From assembly GCF_012912005.1 (NCBI RefSeq), contig NZ_JABBEA010000001.1, forward strand, positions 806,001 to 870,000: a stretch of DNA of 64,000 nucleotides, in the 5' to 3' direction. A program made the position numbers and the translations under genes. Each line of letters opens with the position of its first letter. Positions within the stretch are counted from its first letter, which is position 1. Shown here piece after piece: positions 16,565-25,948 of the stretch. The notes under the pieces are model-generated. The model was not told the origin of the DNA. It did no database searches and saw nothing but the letters and a program-made list of their open reading frames with translations. The stretch comes from Paenibacillus sp. SZ31. GTDB lineage: Bacteria; Bacillota; Bacilli; Paenibacillales; Paenibacillaceae.

Positions 16565-17341
16565 TCATAAAATTTTAAATTGCTTCAACGCATGGGTGAC
16601 TCCGTCTTCACTTGCCCGCAGGGTAACATAATCGGCGCTTTGTCTAATTCGTTCTCCACCATTTCCCATCGCAATTCCGATTCCCGCATACTCTAGCAGA
16701 TCCACATCATTCTCCCCATCGCCAAAGGCCATTGTATCCTCTCTGGATATCTTCAGGTAGTCGAGAACTTTCCCTGCGGCTACAGATTTGCTGACTTCAC
16801 TTGCTTCCAGCACATTCACTACGTACGGATGGAATCTCACGAATCGTAAGGAAGGAAATCTGGCTTGGAATTTCTCCGTCTCCTCTTCATCCGCATATAA
16901 GCAAATGCAATATACGTCCTGTTCCAACGTGCTGATTTTCTGCGGGGAATTCAACAGTCCAAGCGTATCTCTTAAGGCGTTAGTAACACGACCATCTGCT
17001 GTACACAACCCGTTCATCTCAAATGACTCGGTAAAATATGAAATACTGTGCCCGTGTAACTCGGCAAACTCACTAAATTCTCTAACCATCTGTTTAGAAA
17101 GAACTGACTTATGTATCACTTCATCACCCGCTTTAATCAATGCTCCGTTGGCCGAAATGATCGTATCGATTCCGAGATTTCTGAATTCTTCGCATAAACT
17201 ATAGGGCCTGCCTGTGACAAGTACGACTTGAACGCCTTTACGAATCAATTCCCGGATCGACTCGGCTGTACGCGGTGATAAACTCCGATCTATTTCGCTC
17301 AGCAACGTACCGTCCACATCAAAGAACACAGCTTTAATCAA
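16565..17341 (-). CDS. Cof-type HAD phosphatase
   Basis: A 258-residue HAD hydrolase of subfamily IIB (Cof/YidA type): MIKAVFFDVDGTLL at the N-terminus, LVTGRPYSLCEEF as motif II, a C2 cap in the middle, and FGDGENDVDLLEYAGIGIAMGN as motif IV. These enzymes dephosphorylate sugar phosphates, flavin or pyridoxal phosphate, with broad range. No ATG is available; the TTG at 17341 has AGGAGG nine bases upstream. Confidence 0.9.
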   Translation of the reverse strand: MIKAVFFDVDGTLLSEIDRSLSPRTAESIRELIRKGVQVVLVTGRPYSLCEEFRNLGIDTIISANGALIKAGDEVIHKSVLSKQMVREFSEFAELHGHSISYFTESFEMNGLCTADGRVTNALRDTLGLLNSPQKISTLEQDVYCICLYADEEETEKFQARFPSLRFVRFHPYVVNVLEASEVSKSVAAGKVLDYLKISREDTMAFGDGENDVDLLEYAGIGIAMGNGGERIRQSADYVTLRASEDGVTHALKQFKIL

Positions 17342-17375
17342 AATGTTCTTCCTCCTCTGTTATAAAAGTATTCAA

Positions 17376-17428
17376 GTAAAAAGAGCAAGCACAGAATAAC
17401 CTGATGCGGTCTTCCTGCACTTGCTCTT
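17376..17428 (-). terminator. Rho-independent terminator of the ydbST operon
   Basis: AAGAGCAAG..CTTGCTCTT is a perfect nine-pair stem, extended by GTGC/GCAC-type pairing, followed on the minus strand by TTTTTAC. It lies 5 bp after the stop codon at 17433. Confidence 0.85.
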
Positions 17429-17432
17429 GTGT

Positions 17433-18995
17433 TTAACGGGTCTGAACATCTTGGGTACGTCCCATGTACCATGATTGAAATGACTCCGCCGTATCCAGGG
17501 GGATGTCATGTGCCCGATGATGTAGAACAGGTTTGGCACGGTTTACCGTATGAATGGAAGCAACACCAAACCAACGCTGTAACACATTACGGGTGATCTG
17601 CACTTCGATGACTTTCTCACGTTTGGAGATGAAGAGGGTTGATGTGAGCGCGCCGGTCCGAAGTTGAATGAAATTCTGATTCAGAATGTATCTGGTATGG
17701 AAAAAGTCCACCAATCTGCATGTTGCAATCCATACTAACAGAATCGCCGAAATCATCCACCAGGCATGCTTCTGTCCTAACACGAATGGTTTGAAATACC
17801 ACAGTAAACCCGTGATAATGATCCATCCCCAACTTGGTTTAAGCAGGCGCAACCATAATGATATTCTCGGAAGTCTTTCCATTTCCTGCGTAACCCGATA
17901 GGATGGCAGGATCTCCTCTATCATCGTATAGGCTTGCTTCACAGGCAAGAAGGGATAGAGTGAGTTTACCTCCTGAGCGGATTCTCCCAGACTACCTGCG
18001 GTGGTCAGTTCTACTTCCGCTAATCCAAGCAGCCTTTTCATCGGAGACTGTGTGATCTTCACGGCTTGGACTCGCTCTTTCAGGATTGAAAATGACGTTT
18101 GCTCCATCATGCCCTTTGTAATATAGATCCGCTTGGTATCCGAGGTGATCTGGAAATTTCCATACTTCACGAAGGTTCTGACAATACCCAGAGCAATAGA
18201 TATGATCAATAAAACTAAAATCATCAAACCGGCAATCCACCAGGAATCGAGCCAGGTTAATAATAGACTTTCGGTTACTTCTTCATCGGGGAAGAAATCT
18301 TTCACCCAAGAATAAAGCGTGCCCAGAACCGGAATAAGTACGAGAAAACTAAGCGAAGTAAAAGAGGCTTTGAATATATCCTTCCGGGTGGAATGATAAT
18401 GAACAATCCGTTCCTGTTTTTCTTTTACAGGTGAAGACATCACTTCATCCGTTATAACAGGTTCAGATTGCACCTCTCCCTCTTCCATGGACTCAACAGC
18501 ATCCAACGTAACAGGTTCCTCTGTTGCTTCTACTGTTTCTGCGTCTTCTGCCATGTAACCTGCTACAATCTTCTCTAACTGTTCGGCTTCGGAAAGTGAA
18601 ACAACATGTAACTGAAAAGTAGCATCTTCTCCCTTGATTCCAGTCTCGAATCGAATTGACGTTACCCGGAACAAGCGATGAAACACTGTCGTATGACGAT
18701 TCACATTCTGGACCTTGGTATACGGTATCGTTCTACGAGTACGGTTGAACACACCACTATAGATATGAAAAGCCGTATCATCTGCTGTATAACGAGAGGT
18801 AAACCACTTCCAGATGATCGACACGATACCGATGGAAATACCTGCATAAAAGGCAATCCTTCCATAGAAGAGCCATTGGGACTCTGAGCCCTGACGGAAA
18901 ACAAACAAAAACAGGATGATCGCGAACGAATTCTTCACCAGTTTCCATAAGCTCCACAGCATGGTTAATGGGTGATGTCGTTTCATATCGATCAT
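17433..18995 (-). CDS. ydbT: PH-domain membrane protein YdbT
   Basis: A 520-residue membrane protein of the YdbT family with several bacterial PH (bPH2) domains. Hydrophobic pairs near residues 18-62, 215-270 and 380-425 alternate with bPH2 repeats; the first reads FHIYSGVFNRTRRTIPYTKVQNVNRH, the later ones ITKGMMEQTSFSILKERVQAVKI and LRTGALTSTLFISKREKVIEVQI. A long acidic insert (about 150-200, EEPVTLDAVESMEEGE) separates the first two. Its ATG overlaps the stop of ydbS (ATGA), as in B. subtilis, where YdbS-YdbT contribute to resistance to Bacillus amyloliquefaciens antimicrobials. Molecular role unknown. Confidence 0.87.
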   Translation of the reverse strand: MIDMKRHHPLTMLWSLWKLVKNSFAIILFLFVFRQGSESQWLFYGRIAFYAGISIGIVSIIWKWFTSRYTADDTAFHIYSGVFNRTRRTIPYTKVQNVNRHTTVFHRLFRVTSIRFETGIKGEDATFQLHVVSLSEAEQLEKIVAGYMAEDAETVEATEEPVTLDAVESMEEGEVQSEPVITDEVMSSPVKEKQERIVHYHSTRKDIFKASFTSLSFLVLIPVLGTLYSWVKDFFPDEEVTESLLLTWLDSWWIAGLMILVLLIISIALGIVRTFVKYGNFQITSDTKRIYITKGMMEQTSFSILKERVQAVKITQSPMKRLLGLAEVELTTAGSLGESAQEVNSLYPFLPVKQAYTMIEEILPSYRVTQEMERLPRISLWLRLLKPSWGWIIITGLLWYFKPFVLGQKHAWWMISAILLVWIATCRLVDFFHTRYILNQNFIQLRTGALTSTLFISKREKVIEVQITRNVLQRWFGVASIHTVNRAKPVLHHRAHDIPLDTAESFQSWYMGRTQDVQTR

Positions 18996-19489
18996 TCATC
19001 CACCTCATTAATCCGCGCATAAGATGCGATCTGATGACGGAGTGCGAGCGCTACTTCCTCCGGCAATGCCGGGATATCATGGGATGAACCCATCGTGCCC
19101 ACCGATACGGAATAAAGTCCATATTTTCGCATCAAAGGTCCTTGATTCGTTGTAACCGATTGCACTTTCGCCATAGGGATGATCTGATGTACCTTGGTTA
19201 GTGCCCCGTGCTTCAGTTGCAGGAACTCCTCATTCACACCATAGTACCAACGCTTGTATAACCATGAAGGCTGGATGAAAATATCCCACACCGCATAAGG
19301 CACAGATATGGCCGTAACGCCCCACAAAATCCAACCAATCCACGTCTTCCATCCATAGATGGAGTCAAGTATTAACAGTACGGCAAGTATCAGAAGACCT
19401 ATCATATTCCATATGATAGCGCTAATTCTCCACAGGTTTACTGCATGAGGAGATAACCGTTGCTCGGGTGGCTTCCACTGCATTGACAT
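18992..19489 (-). CDS. ydbS: PH-domain membrane protein YdbS
   Basis: A 165-residue partner of YdbT: two membrane helices (about 25-70) and one bPH2 domain with LKHGALTKVHQIIPMAKVQSV and the usual Q-G-P-L..YGL..V core. The ATG at 19489 is chosen since AAGGAG precedes it; the frame is open further upstream without a ribosome site. First gene of the ydbST operon. Confidence 0.87.
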   Translation of the reverse strand: MSMQWKPPEQRLSPHAVNLWRISAIIWNMIGLLILAVLLILDSIYGWKTWIGWILWGVTAISVPYAVWDIFIQPSWLYKRWYYGVNEEFLQLKHGALTKVHQIIPMAKVQSVTTNQGPLMRKYGLYSVSVGTMGSSHDIPALPEEVALALRHQIASYARINEVDE

Positions 19490-19814
19490 ATGTTCACTCC
19501 TTTTTTCCTCGGGTACATAAACACACACATGATACACTGTACGAACAATCGTCCACGATCGATGCAGAAAGATTCCGTTAGGGCGTGTCTCAAAACTCGC
19601 TGAGGTGCATCTTTTACCGCCTTTTCGCCCCCTGTACAGTTCAGGTCGTCATCTCTTTTGTTCATTTCAGTTTACTACATAATCCTGTACTTCACACAAA
19701 AGGAGCCTATTCCTTCCTGATCGAATGCTGTAGGGTACGAAGTTGTCGTTCTGGTAATTCGAACTGTCCGTTGATATACTGGAGTGGCATCTGAAGGAGG
19801 GGATATGTCTGAAT
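19490..19814. other. Divergent intergenic region between ydbS and the Bce-type regulator
   Basis: 325 bp without a gene. It must hold promoters for both directions, but I see no clear pair of hexamers. The segment at about 19577-19650 (GGGCGTGTCTCAAAACTCGC and what follows) differs in style from its surroundings and could be the end of a degenerate insertion element; only one copy occurs here, so this is a guess. Confidence 0.3.
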
Positions 19815-20492
19815 ATGAATATCTTTATTATTGAGGATGACTCTCTCCTCTTGGAAGCGCTTAGAGGAGGATTAAATCAGTGGTCATATGAGGTAAGTAG
19901 TCCTACTGATTTTTCACATGTGATGGATTCCTTTGTAGATCATCGACCTCACTTAGTGATTATTGATATACAGCTTCCCAAGTTTGACGGCTTTCATTGG
20001 TGTAGAGAAATACGTGCCGTGTCCAAAGTTCCTATTATCTTTCTTTCATCAAGAGATCATCCGATGGATATGGTGATGGCGATGAACTTAGGGGCGGACG
20101 ATTACGTTCCTAAACCTTTTCATATGGATGTACTGATCGCCAAGGTACAGGCTATTCTTCGTCGAACCTATACATATGAAGAGGCTTCCTCCAATGTCTT
20201 GGAGTGGAATCAAGCGATTCTTGATTTAAAAAGCGGTGAAATTCATAAGGATGGGCAAACCATTGGCCTGACAAAAAATGAATTTTTTATACTATCCGTT
20301 TTAGTTAAATCCAATAATAAAATTATCTCACGTCATGAACTGATGAAAATGCTCTGGGATGATGATCAATTCATCAATGACAATACGCTCACAGCCAACA
20401 TCACAAGATTACGTCAAAAGCTTTCCTGTCTCAACTTAGCTGATGGGATTGTGACTAAAAAAGGTCTGGGGTATATGGCCGTTACTCTTTAG
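19815..20492 (+). CDS. bceR: OmpR-family response regulator of a Bce-type module
   Basis: A 225-residue response regulator: receiver domain (1-115) with acidic pair E7-D8, phospho-acceptor Asp51 in VIIDIQLPK, and KPF at 108, then a winged-helix DNA-binding domain (130-225, GQTIGLTKNEFFILSVL .. LTANITRLRQKL). The sequence class is that of BceR/YxdJ/GraR, which turn on peptide-detoxification transporters. AAGGAGG precedes the ATG. Kinase, ATPase, permease and YxeA genes follow in the same direction. The likely target is the palindrome at 21600-21621. Confidence 0.9.
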   Translation: MNIFIIEDDSLLLEALRGGLNQWSYEVSSPTDFSHVMDSFVDHRPHLVIIDIQLPKFDGFHWCREIRAVSKVPIIFLSSRDHPMDMVMAMNLGADDYVPKPFHMDVLIAKVQAILRRTYTYEEASSNVLEWNQAILDLKSGEIHKDGQTIGLTKNEFFILSVLVKSNNKIISRHELMKMLWDDDQFINDNTLTANITRLRQKLSCLNLADGIVTKKGLGYMAVTL

Positions 20493-20503
20493 GAGGTTCC
20501 CCA

Positions 20504-21541
20504 TTGTTTATCGCTTATCTCATGTATAAAAAAAGTTGGATTGTCTTGATTGGGTTACTACTTCTGCTCACCAATGCTTTAATACAATTGGATAGTGGCA
20601 TTCGTGTGGAGCCTCATTCTCTCATCTATCTAAATTCGTTGTTCCTAATTATCACTTTGAGCTTTTTTATTTGGAGGTATAACAAGGAAACCGCCTATTA
20701 TAAATCCCTTCGCACCCTTTCTGATGATGTCGGAGAGGGCTGGTTTGAAGATGTGCCCAAACCTCACAGCTCTTTTCCTGACCCAATGGTTTATACTCTT
20801 TTACAAAACATTCATCAACATTATCAAAACAAGCGGCGAGAGGAACAGTCTAGCCAACTCATGGAACATACGGATCTTGCTTCATGGGTTCATGAGATGA
20901 AAACACCCCTCACAGCGATGAAGATAACCATTGATGCTCATCGTTCTAATGAGCTAGCTCAAAGGTTAAATGCGTCTTGGCTTAGAATGCACTTATTAAT
21001 TGATCAACAGCTATACATTTCGCGATTAGCCAACTTGGACTCCGACTTACTCCCCGAAAAGCTGGAAGTGAAAGATTTGCTAAGAGAAGAGATTCGTGAG
21101 CTATCCACATGGTGCATGGAAAAGAATATATCCATTGATTTGACGGCGAATACGGTGTCTGCCGTGTACACGGACAAAAAGTGGTGCAGGTTTGTGATAA
21201 GACAGTTTTTAACGAATGCGATTAAGTACAGTCCAACCAATGGAAAACTATTCATTCACATGGGTCTCCATGAAAATGAGTCCGTGATCGTAACCATTAA
21301 AGATGAAGGACCTGGCATTCAGGCACATGACCTGCCTCGCATATTTGATAAGGGCTTTACGGGCGAAAATGGGAGGATACAGAACTCAGCGACTGGAATG
21401 GGACTCTATCTTGCAAAAGAAATATGCAAGAAGTTACATGTTCGACTTGAAGTTGATTCGGCTGTTGGAGAAGGAACATCTATTTCGATGGTATTCACGA
21501 GTGATAATCCGTTTGAAATGCTTAGACGAACTTTACTATAA
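20504..21541 (+). CDS. bceS: Intramembrane-sensing histidine kinase of a Bce-type module
   Basis: A 345-residue kinase with just two membrane helices (about 12-27 and 40-57) and almost no extracellular loop, the mark of Bce-like kinases that sense through the partner permease. His130 in SWVHEMKTPLTA is the phosphorylation site, followed by N-, G1- and G2-box motifs (FLTNAIKYSP, DEGPGI, GMGLYLAKEI). It starts with TTG, fixed by AGGAGG at 20491-20496. Twelve bases separate it from the regulator. A terminator lies right after it, so the transporter has its own promoter. Confidence 0.9.
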   Translation: MFIAYLMYKKSWIVLIGLLLLLTNALIQLDSGIRVEPHSLIYLNSLFLIITLSFFIWRYNKETAYYKSLRTLSDDVGEGWFEDVPKPHSSFPDPMVYTLLQNIHQHYQNKRREEQSSQLMEHTDLASWVHEMKTPLTAMKITIDAHRSNELAQRLNASWLRMHLLIDQQLYISRLANLDSDLLPEKLEVKDLLREEIRELSTWCMEKNISIDLTANTVSAVYTDKKWCRFVIRQFLTNAIKYSPTNGKLFIHMGLHENESVIVTIKDEGPGIQAHDLPRIFDKGFTGENGRIQNSATGMGLYLAKEICKKLHVRLEVDSAVGEGTSISMVFTSDNPFEMLRRTLL

Positions 21542-21554
21542 ACCGGGTAATCAT

Positions 21555-21593
21555 AAAAGCAGTCAGGATATGTATAAAGCCTGACTGCTTTTT
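21555..21593 (+). terminator. Terminator between kinase and transporter genes
   Basis: AAAAGCAGTCAGG pairs perfectly with CCTGACTGCTTTT around a 12-base loop, followed by T. It closes the regulator-kinase transcript and lets the ABC genes be controlled apart. Confidence 0.9.
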
Positions 21594-21599
21594 CGTTGC

Positions 21600-21621
21600 A
21601 ATGTGACGAAAATATCACATT
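21600..21621. promoter_or_regulatory. Candidate Bce-type response-regulator operator
   Basis: Perfect inverted repeat AATGTGA-N8-TCACATT. It lies about 70 bp upstream of a TATATA box (21678-21683) whose -35 region is weak, and about 90 bp before the ABC ATPase start. Position and form fit an activator site for the regulator at 19815. I recall a similar TGTGAC..GTCACA repeat for BceR of B. subtilis, but could not check it. Confidence 0.6.
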
Positions 21622-21708
21622 CGAGCCTGTTTTATCATCTAGAGCTTACGACCTGAAGGTTTAAAAGAACTACACTGTATATAGAACAACTCGATTGGAG
21701 TGTATGGA

Positions 21709-22488
21709 ATGACACATCAAATGACACCGAAAACCGTTTTAAATGCTGAGGGCGTGCGTAAATCTTATGGTTCAAAGGGAAATGCTCAACAGGTGTTACA
21801 AGGAATTGATCTTCGAGTGACTGAGGGTGAGTTTGTCGGAATTATGGGACCTTCAGGCTCAGGTAAAACCACTCTTCTCAATACGTTAGCGACCATTGAC
21901 CGAGCCACAGATGGCAAGATTTTTATACATGAGCACGAGATTTCTAAAATGAAGGATAGGCAGCTTTCCGATATTCGTCGTCAACATTTGGGCTTTATCT
22001 TTCAAGATTACAATTTGCTCGATACATTAACGGTAAAAGAAAATATTTTGCTGCCTGTGTCTTTAACAAAAATAAGCAAAATTGAAGCTGAACATGAGTT
22101 TAATGAGATTGCAGAGATTTTAGGCATTCATGAATTGGCTGATAAGTATCCTACTGAAATTTCAGGCGGCCAAAAGCAACGTACCTCTGCGGCACGAGCG
22201 TTAATTCATTCGCCCTCGCTTGTATTTGCGGATGAACCTACCGGTGCCCTGGATTCCAAAGCAGCCTCCAATCTGTTAGAGAATTTACATGAGATCAACC
22301 AGTCACGACAAGTCACCATTGTCATGGTTACTCATGACCCGCTAGCGTCTAGCTATTGTAACCGGGTGGTCTTTCTAAAGGATGGCAAAGTATTTGCTGA
22401 ATTGTACCGGGGAGAGAAAACGAGAGAATCATTTTTCAAAGACATTCTGGATATGCAGGCCGTTCTTGGAGGGGGCAGCCCGAAATGA
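21709..22488 (+). CDS. bceA: BceA-type ABC transporter ATP-binding protein
   Basis: A 259-residue ATPase of the peptide-resistance MacB/BceA type: Walker [11 protein letters not shown]-loop [10 protein letters not shown], signature [14 protein letters not shown], Walker [13 protein letters not shown] and H-loop THD. The signature has RTSAARA where RVAIARA is more common; BceA-type proteins often have this. The ATG at 21709 has GGAG eight bases before. It overlaps the permease gene by four bases. The complex removes antimicrobial peptides such as bacitracin-, nisin- or defensin-like molecules from their lipid target. Confidence 0.92.
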   Translation: MTHQMTPKTVLNAEGVRKSYGSKGNAQQVLQGIDLRVTEGEFVGIMGPSGSGKTTLLNTLATIDRATDGKIFIHEHEISKMKDRQLSDIRRQHLGFIFQDYNLLDTLTVKENILLPVSLTKISKIEAEHEFNEIAEILGIHELADKYPTEISGGQKQRTSAARALIHSPSLVFADEPTGALDSKAASNLLENLHEINQSRQVTIVMVTHDPLASSYCNRVVFLKDGKVFAELYRGEKTRESFFKDILDMQAVLGGGSPK

Positions 22489-24413
22489 ACATACGGAAAC
22501 TAGTGATGCGCAGCATGCGGAAAAACATCAAAATGTATTATCTTTATTTTTTCGCGATGATTTTCAGCATAAGTTTATATTTTATCTTTTCTACCCTGCA
22601 AAATGATCAAACCGTTGTTGAAACGGTTCAATCTAGCGTGAACTTCTCAACGGCTTTTCAAATCGCAGGCATATTACTCATTCTTATTACGATTGTGTTT
22701 ACGATGTATGCGACAAACATCTTTATTAGAAGGCGCAGTCAAGAAATCGGATTGTATCAGTTAATTGGCTTGTCCAAGGCTTGGGTCGCTCGGGTACTGA
22801 TCCTGGAGCACACGATTCTTGGTCTAGGTGCTTTATTGATCGGAACGATAGTTGGAACTTTACTCTCGCGACTGTTTCTCTTACTGTTAATAAACCTGTT
22901 AGGGCTTGATGCCAAGTTTGGCTTAACCTTCTCTACCCAAGCACTCATTCAAACGATTGCTGTGTTTACTTGCCTGATTGCGGTTACATCCTTACAAATG
23001 ATATGGACGGTGTATCGCAGTACATTACTGCAATTGTTTCAGGCTACTCATCAAAATGAGGCCTTTGTCAAACGTCCAAGCATCGTTTCAGGCATTTTAG
23101 GCTTAGCAGGCGTAAGTCTGATCGGATTTGGTTATTATGTGTCTACCTTTATTGGATACAATGCAGATGCTCTCATTTTTCTGATGTTAATCGTTCTCGT
23201 CAGTACCATACTTGGAACCTATTTAGTCTTCCATACAACCATAAGCTGGATATTATATATTTATCGAAAAAAGCAAAATGGGAATCTCGGCTTGGTTAAT
23301 AGCCTTTCGGTAGCACCATTAATGCACAGAATGAAAGGTCACGCCAATTCGTTAACCTTAATCACGATATTGTCTGCGATGACGATTACGATGATTTCTC
23401 TTTCCTATTCCTTATATTATTCCATCGAAAAGGATGTAAGATTGGCGATGCCTTTTGATTTTGCAGTGGAAAATATGCCGGAGGAAGCCGCTGTGATATC
23501 AAATAAGTTAAGAGATGCACAGATTGAATTCGATCATTATCAAGTGAATGCCATCCGATTTAATGGCGCATGGGTGGATCAGAATCAGAATTCAAAACCA
23601 AGCCATCGTAACAGACCGTTTTTGCTTTTCTCAGCAGAGCAGATGACTCAGGTTGGAGTAGATCTTGAGCGTCCCCAAGATGGTGAAGCCATCTATCATA
23701 GTTCGCGAGCCATTATAGAAGGAATGGAGATTTCATCTCCAAAAGAAGTGCAATACGCATCAAATGATGAAACAAATCTACTAACCGTCTCCAAGTATAA
23801 GCTTAACAATATGATGAATTACATTAACTATGGCTATCAATTACTTGTTTCTCAAGCAACTTTCGAAAGAATGAGAAGCAGCATTCAGGAGGATGAATCC
23901 AAACAACTTTTGAATTTTGAGGTTTTTAACGTATTAGATCGTGAGAAAACAGATACCGCTTCGGACATCTTTCGAACGAGTGTAGACAGTGACCTGTTAC
24001 TCAGGGACTTTTATTCCACTTACGAGGGATCGCGTCAAAACTTCGGGCTGCTCATTTTTATTGCCGGATTTTTAGGCTTGGTATTTATCCTTTCAACGGG
24101 AAGTATTTTGTATTTCAAACAAATGACAGAGGCTGAACAAGAAAAAAACCATTATCGGACACTGCGACAACTCGGATTTCAAGTAAGCGATATGATGAAA
24201 GGCATTATCCGTAAACAGCTCTTTGTTTATTTAATTCCGCTGGGTATCGGATTAACCCATGCTGCTTTTGCCTTGAAGGTAAGCTCTATACTCCTTGCAG
24301 CAAGCATGCTAACCCCAATCCTCATAAGTATGGCAGTATATGTTCTTATCTATCTAGTGTTCACCGTCGTTACCATCCGGTATTACAAAAACATCGTCAC
24401 CAATGCTCTATAG
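22485..24413 (+). CDS. bceB: BceB-type FtsX-like ABC permease
   Basis: A 642-residue permease with the ten-helix BceB layout: helix 1 at 17-37, helices 2-4 in the first FtsX domain (about 60-175), two more pairs to about 310, a large extracellular domain between helices 7 and 8 (about 315-520), and three C-terminal helices. The extracellular domain is the peptide-sensing part in relatives and decides specificity. [14 protein letters not shown] is the FtsX coupling region. Start overlaps the ATPase stop (ATGA). Confidence 0.92.
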   Translation: MNIRKLVMRSMRKNIKMYYLYFFAMIFSISLYFIFSTLQNDQTVVETVQSSVNFSTAFQIAGILLILITIVFTMYATNIFIRRRSQEIGLYQLIGLSKAWVARVLILEHTILGLGALLIGTIVGTLLSRLFLLLLINLLGLDAKFGLTFSTQALIQTIAVFTCLIAVTSLQMIWTVYRSTLLQLFQATHQNEAFVKRPSIVSGILGLAGVSLIGFGYYVSTFIGYNADALIFLMLIVLVSTILGTYLVFHTTISWILYIYRKKQNGNLGLVNSLSVAPLMHRMKGHANSLTLITILSAMTITMISLSYSLYYSIEKDVRLAMPFDFAVENMPEEAAVISNKLRDAQIEFDHYQVNAIRFNGAWVDQNQNSKPSHRNRPFLLFSAEQMTQVGVDLERPQDGEAIYHSSRAIIEGMEISSPKEVQYASNDETNLLTVSKYKLNNMMNYINYGYQLLVSQATFERMRSSIQEDESKQLLNFEVFNVLDREKTDTASDIFRTSVDSDLLLRDFYSTYEGSRQNFGLLIFIAGFLGLVFILSTGSILYFKQMTEAEQEKNHYRTLRQLGFQVSDMMKGIIRKQLFVYLIPLGIGLTHAAFALKVSSILLAASMLTPILISMAVYVLIYLVFTVVTIRYYKNIVTNAL

Positions 24414-24424
24414 AAAGGAAGAAA

Positions 24425-24751
24425 ATGATGAAAAAAAGGATATTCATTTCTTGTCTCGTTGTAATTGTTATGATTGCTTGCCTCTATCTCTTCATGCGTG
24501 AGCCATTTGATCGTTTTAATCCAATGATTAAAGAGGAATATGTATATGTTAAGCTTCAAGATGAACCTGTAGATGATAACGGTAGATATAAATATAGGCT
24601 GCAAGGAATCACCGAAAGCGGAGAAATTAAACGAGTGGTATTTACCACCAGCAGTACACTTAATCAAGGCACCTTCTTAAAAGTGCTCGCCAAAGGTACC
24701 TATACTGAAAAATATGAATTGATCGCTGAAAATGAAATGCCATCGAAATAA
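24425..24751 (+). CDS. yxeA: YxeA-family secreted protein
   Basis: A 108-residue product with an N-terminal hydrophobic segment (about 5-23) and a small beta-rich domain (EYVYVKLQDEPVDDNGRYKYRLQG), the DUF1093/YxeA pattern. In B. subtilis yxeA closes the yxdJKLM operon, the Bce paralogue induced by cathelicidin LL-37, so the gene order here matches that operon. Role unknown; accessory to peptide defence by association. Confidence 0.82.
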   Translation: MMKKRIFISCLVVIVMIACLYLFMREPFDRFNPMIKEEYVYVKLQDEPVDDNGRYKYRLQGITESGEIKRVVFTTSSTLNQGTFLKVLAKGTYTEKYELIAENEMPSK

Positions 24752-24804
24752 GGAAATAAGAATGATCACATGTAACAAGGTTGATTCTCCAAGATGAACG
24801 CAAT

Positions 24805-24846
24805 AAAAAAGATGACTCCTGTTGCCAAGCAGGTGGTCATCTTTTA
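24805..24846 (+). terminator. Terminator of the Bce-type transporter operon
   Basis: AAAAGATGAC and GTCATCTTTT form the outer stem, with CCTG/CAGG inside. Both flanks are A/T-rich, so it may act on both strands; the convergent acetyltransferase gene ends inside it (24837). Confidence 0.8.
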
Positions 24847-25415
24847 CATCTGTTTATTTTATCAGCAAAATCCTGCACTCTACACAACCAAACCATATGA
24901 TCTGTTCCTTCGTCCCAGTAGTTCTTCGCCACGACATAGGGTTCACCGAATTTGCGTTGCCACTTCTGCTGTGCAATTTGATAGCCGCTATCTAGGCAGA
25001 ATTGTTTGATTCCAAGCCGCTGAAGTTCAGTAACCAGTGCTAGAATGAGCGCCGAACCAATCCCTAGACCTTGAACCTCTGGCAAAACGTACAGGCTACC
25101 CAGTTCTCCGATATCATTCAGCCGGTGATCTGTACATTCTCGAATCTCCTCACCACAAGGTCCATACGAGATTGTGCCTACGATAACATCGTCCATTTTG
25201 GCCACGAGGAAAAATACATTTGCTTCTTTGTTGGCCTTTGGTTGCAATGCAGTATGAATTAATGCTCTCTTATGTGCTATTTCATGCTGGATATCATCTA
25301 GAAGCGAGCCTATTCCCTCCTGTTCGAATGCTGCGGGGATCGTTGTTTCAAATACCTGACACGCTGCATCCGCATCAACTCGAGTCAAAGGTTCAATGGT
25401 AATTTTTTCATCCAC
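24837..25415 (-). CDS. GNAT-family N-acetyltransferase
   Basis: A 192-residue GNAT protein. The acetyl-CoA binding motif is GSLYVLPEVQGLGIGSALI (about 110-128), preceded by a strand VIVGTISYGP. The region YWDEGTDHMVWLCRV near the end is typical of GNATs annotated for unknown amines. GTG start with GGAGAAG before it. The stop overlaps the terminator of the Bce operon. Confidence 0.85.
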   Translation of the reverse strand: MDEKITIEPLTRVDADAACQVFETTIPAAFEQEGIGSLLDDIQHEIAHKRALIHTALQPKANKEANVFFLVAKMDDVIVGTISYGPCGEEIRECTDHRLNDIGELGSLYVLPEVQGLGIGSALILALVTELQRLGIKQFCLDSGYQIAQQKWQRKFGEPYVVAKNYWDEGTDHMVWLCRVQDFADKINRCKR

Positions 25416-25442
25416 AGGTTCTTCTCCGTTCCATATACCTTC

Positions 25443-25865
25443 TTAATCTGTACGTCGCTGAATCAATCTTCTTAATTGGTTAGCATCCTCAAGGGATATA
25501 CTATACCCAGTAGACGTGTCTTCCTGGTTTACTAACAGGCCTTGCATCTTGGGATCCATTCCTAATGAAAAATCATACCGTGTTACCACGCCATCCGCAT
25601 TCGTTATGCTCATGTTGTACTGTGTGTCATAATCGAGATTACCCGGCAAACGCTCAGCTTTATGTATGGCCTCCATCATGATCCGAATCTCGTCAGCTCG
25701 ATCAAACTCAACATCTTGGCATGGTTCCAAAGTGAGGTTTGGATTACAGGTTAAGGTGATCAGCACAGGAAGCCCTTCTTCCGAGTCCGGTTCATTCGGT
25801 TGACTACATCCTGTAATGAACGTAGCAATGACGAGTATCATCAAGAAACCTACATATTTCACCAT
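25443..25865 (-). CDS. Putative lipoprotein
   Basis: A 140-residue exported protein with a lipobox: hydrophobic helix then FITGC, Cys20 being the expected diacylglyceryl residue. The mature part (about 120 residues, CNPNLTLEPCQDVEF and TQYNMSITNADGVV) is not a family I know. It starts 27 bp upstream of the GNAT gene. Confidence 0.65.
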   Translation of the reverse strand: MVKYVGFLMILVIATFITGCSQPNEPDSEEGLPVLITLTCNPNLTLEPCQDVEFDRADEIRIMMEAIHKAERLPGNLDYDTQYNMSITNADGVVTRYDFSLGMDPKMQGLLVNQEDTSTGYSISLEDANQLRRLIQRRTD

Positions 25866-25948
25866 ACCACCTGCCTCCCTGACATAGTAATGAATAGATA
25901 CGTAATAAATACAGTATCTAATGACACAACTGCACTAACTTTCTGTAG

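Noticed and set aside
19577-19650. End of an insertion sequence
   Set aside because: Sequence style differs, but there is no second end, no transposase and no target duplication.
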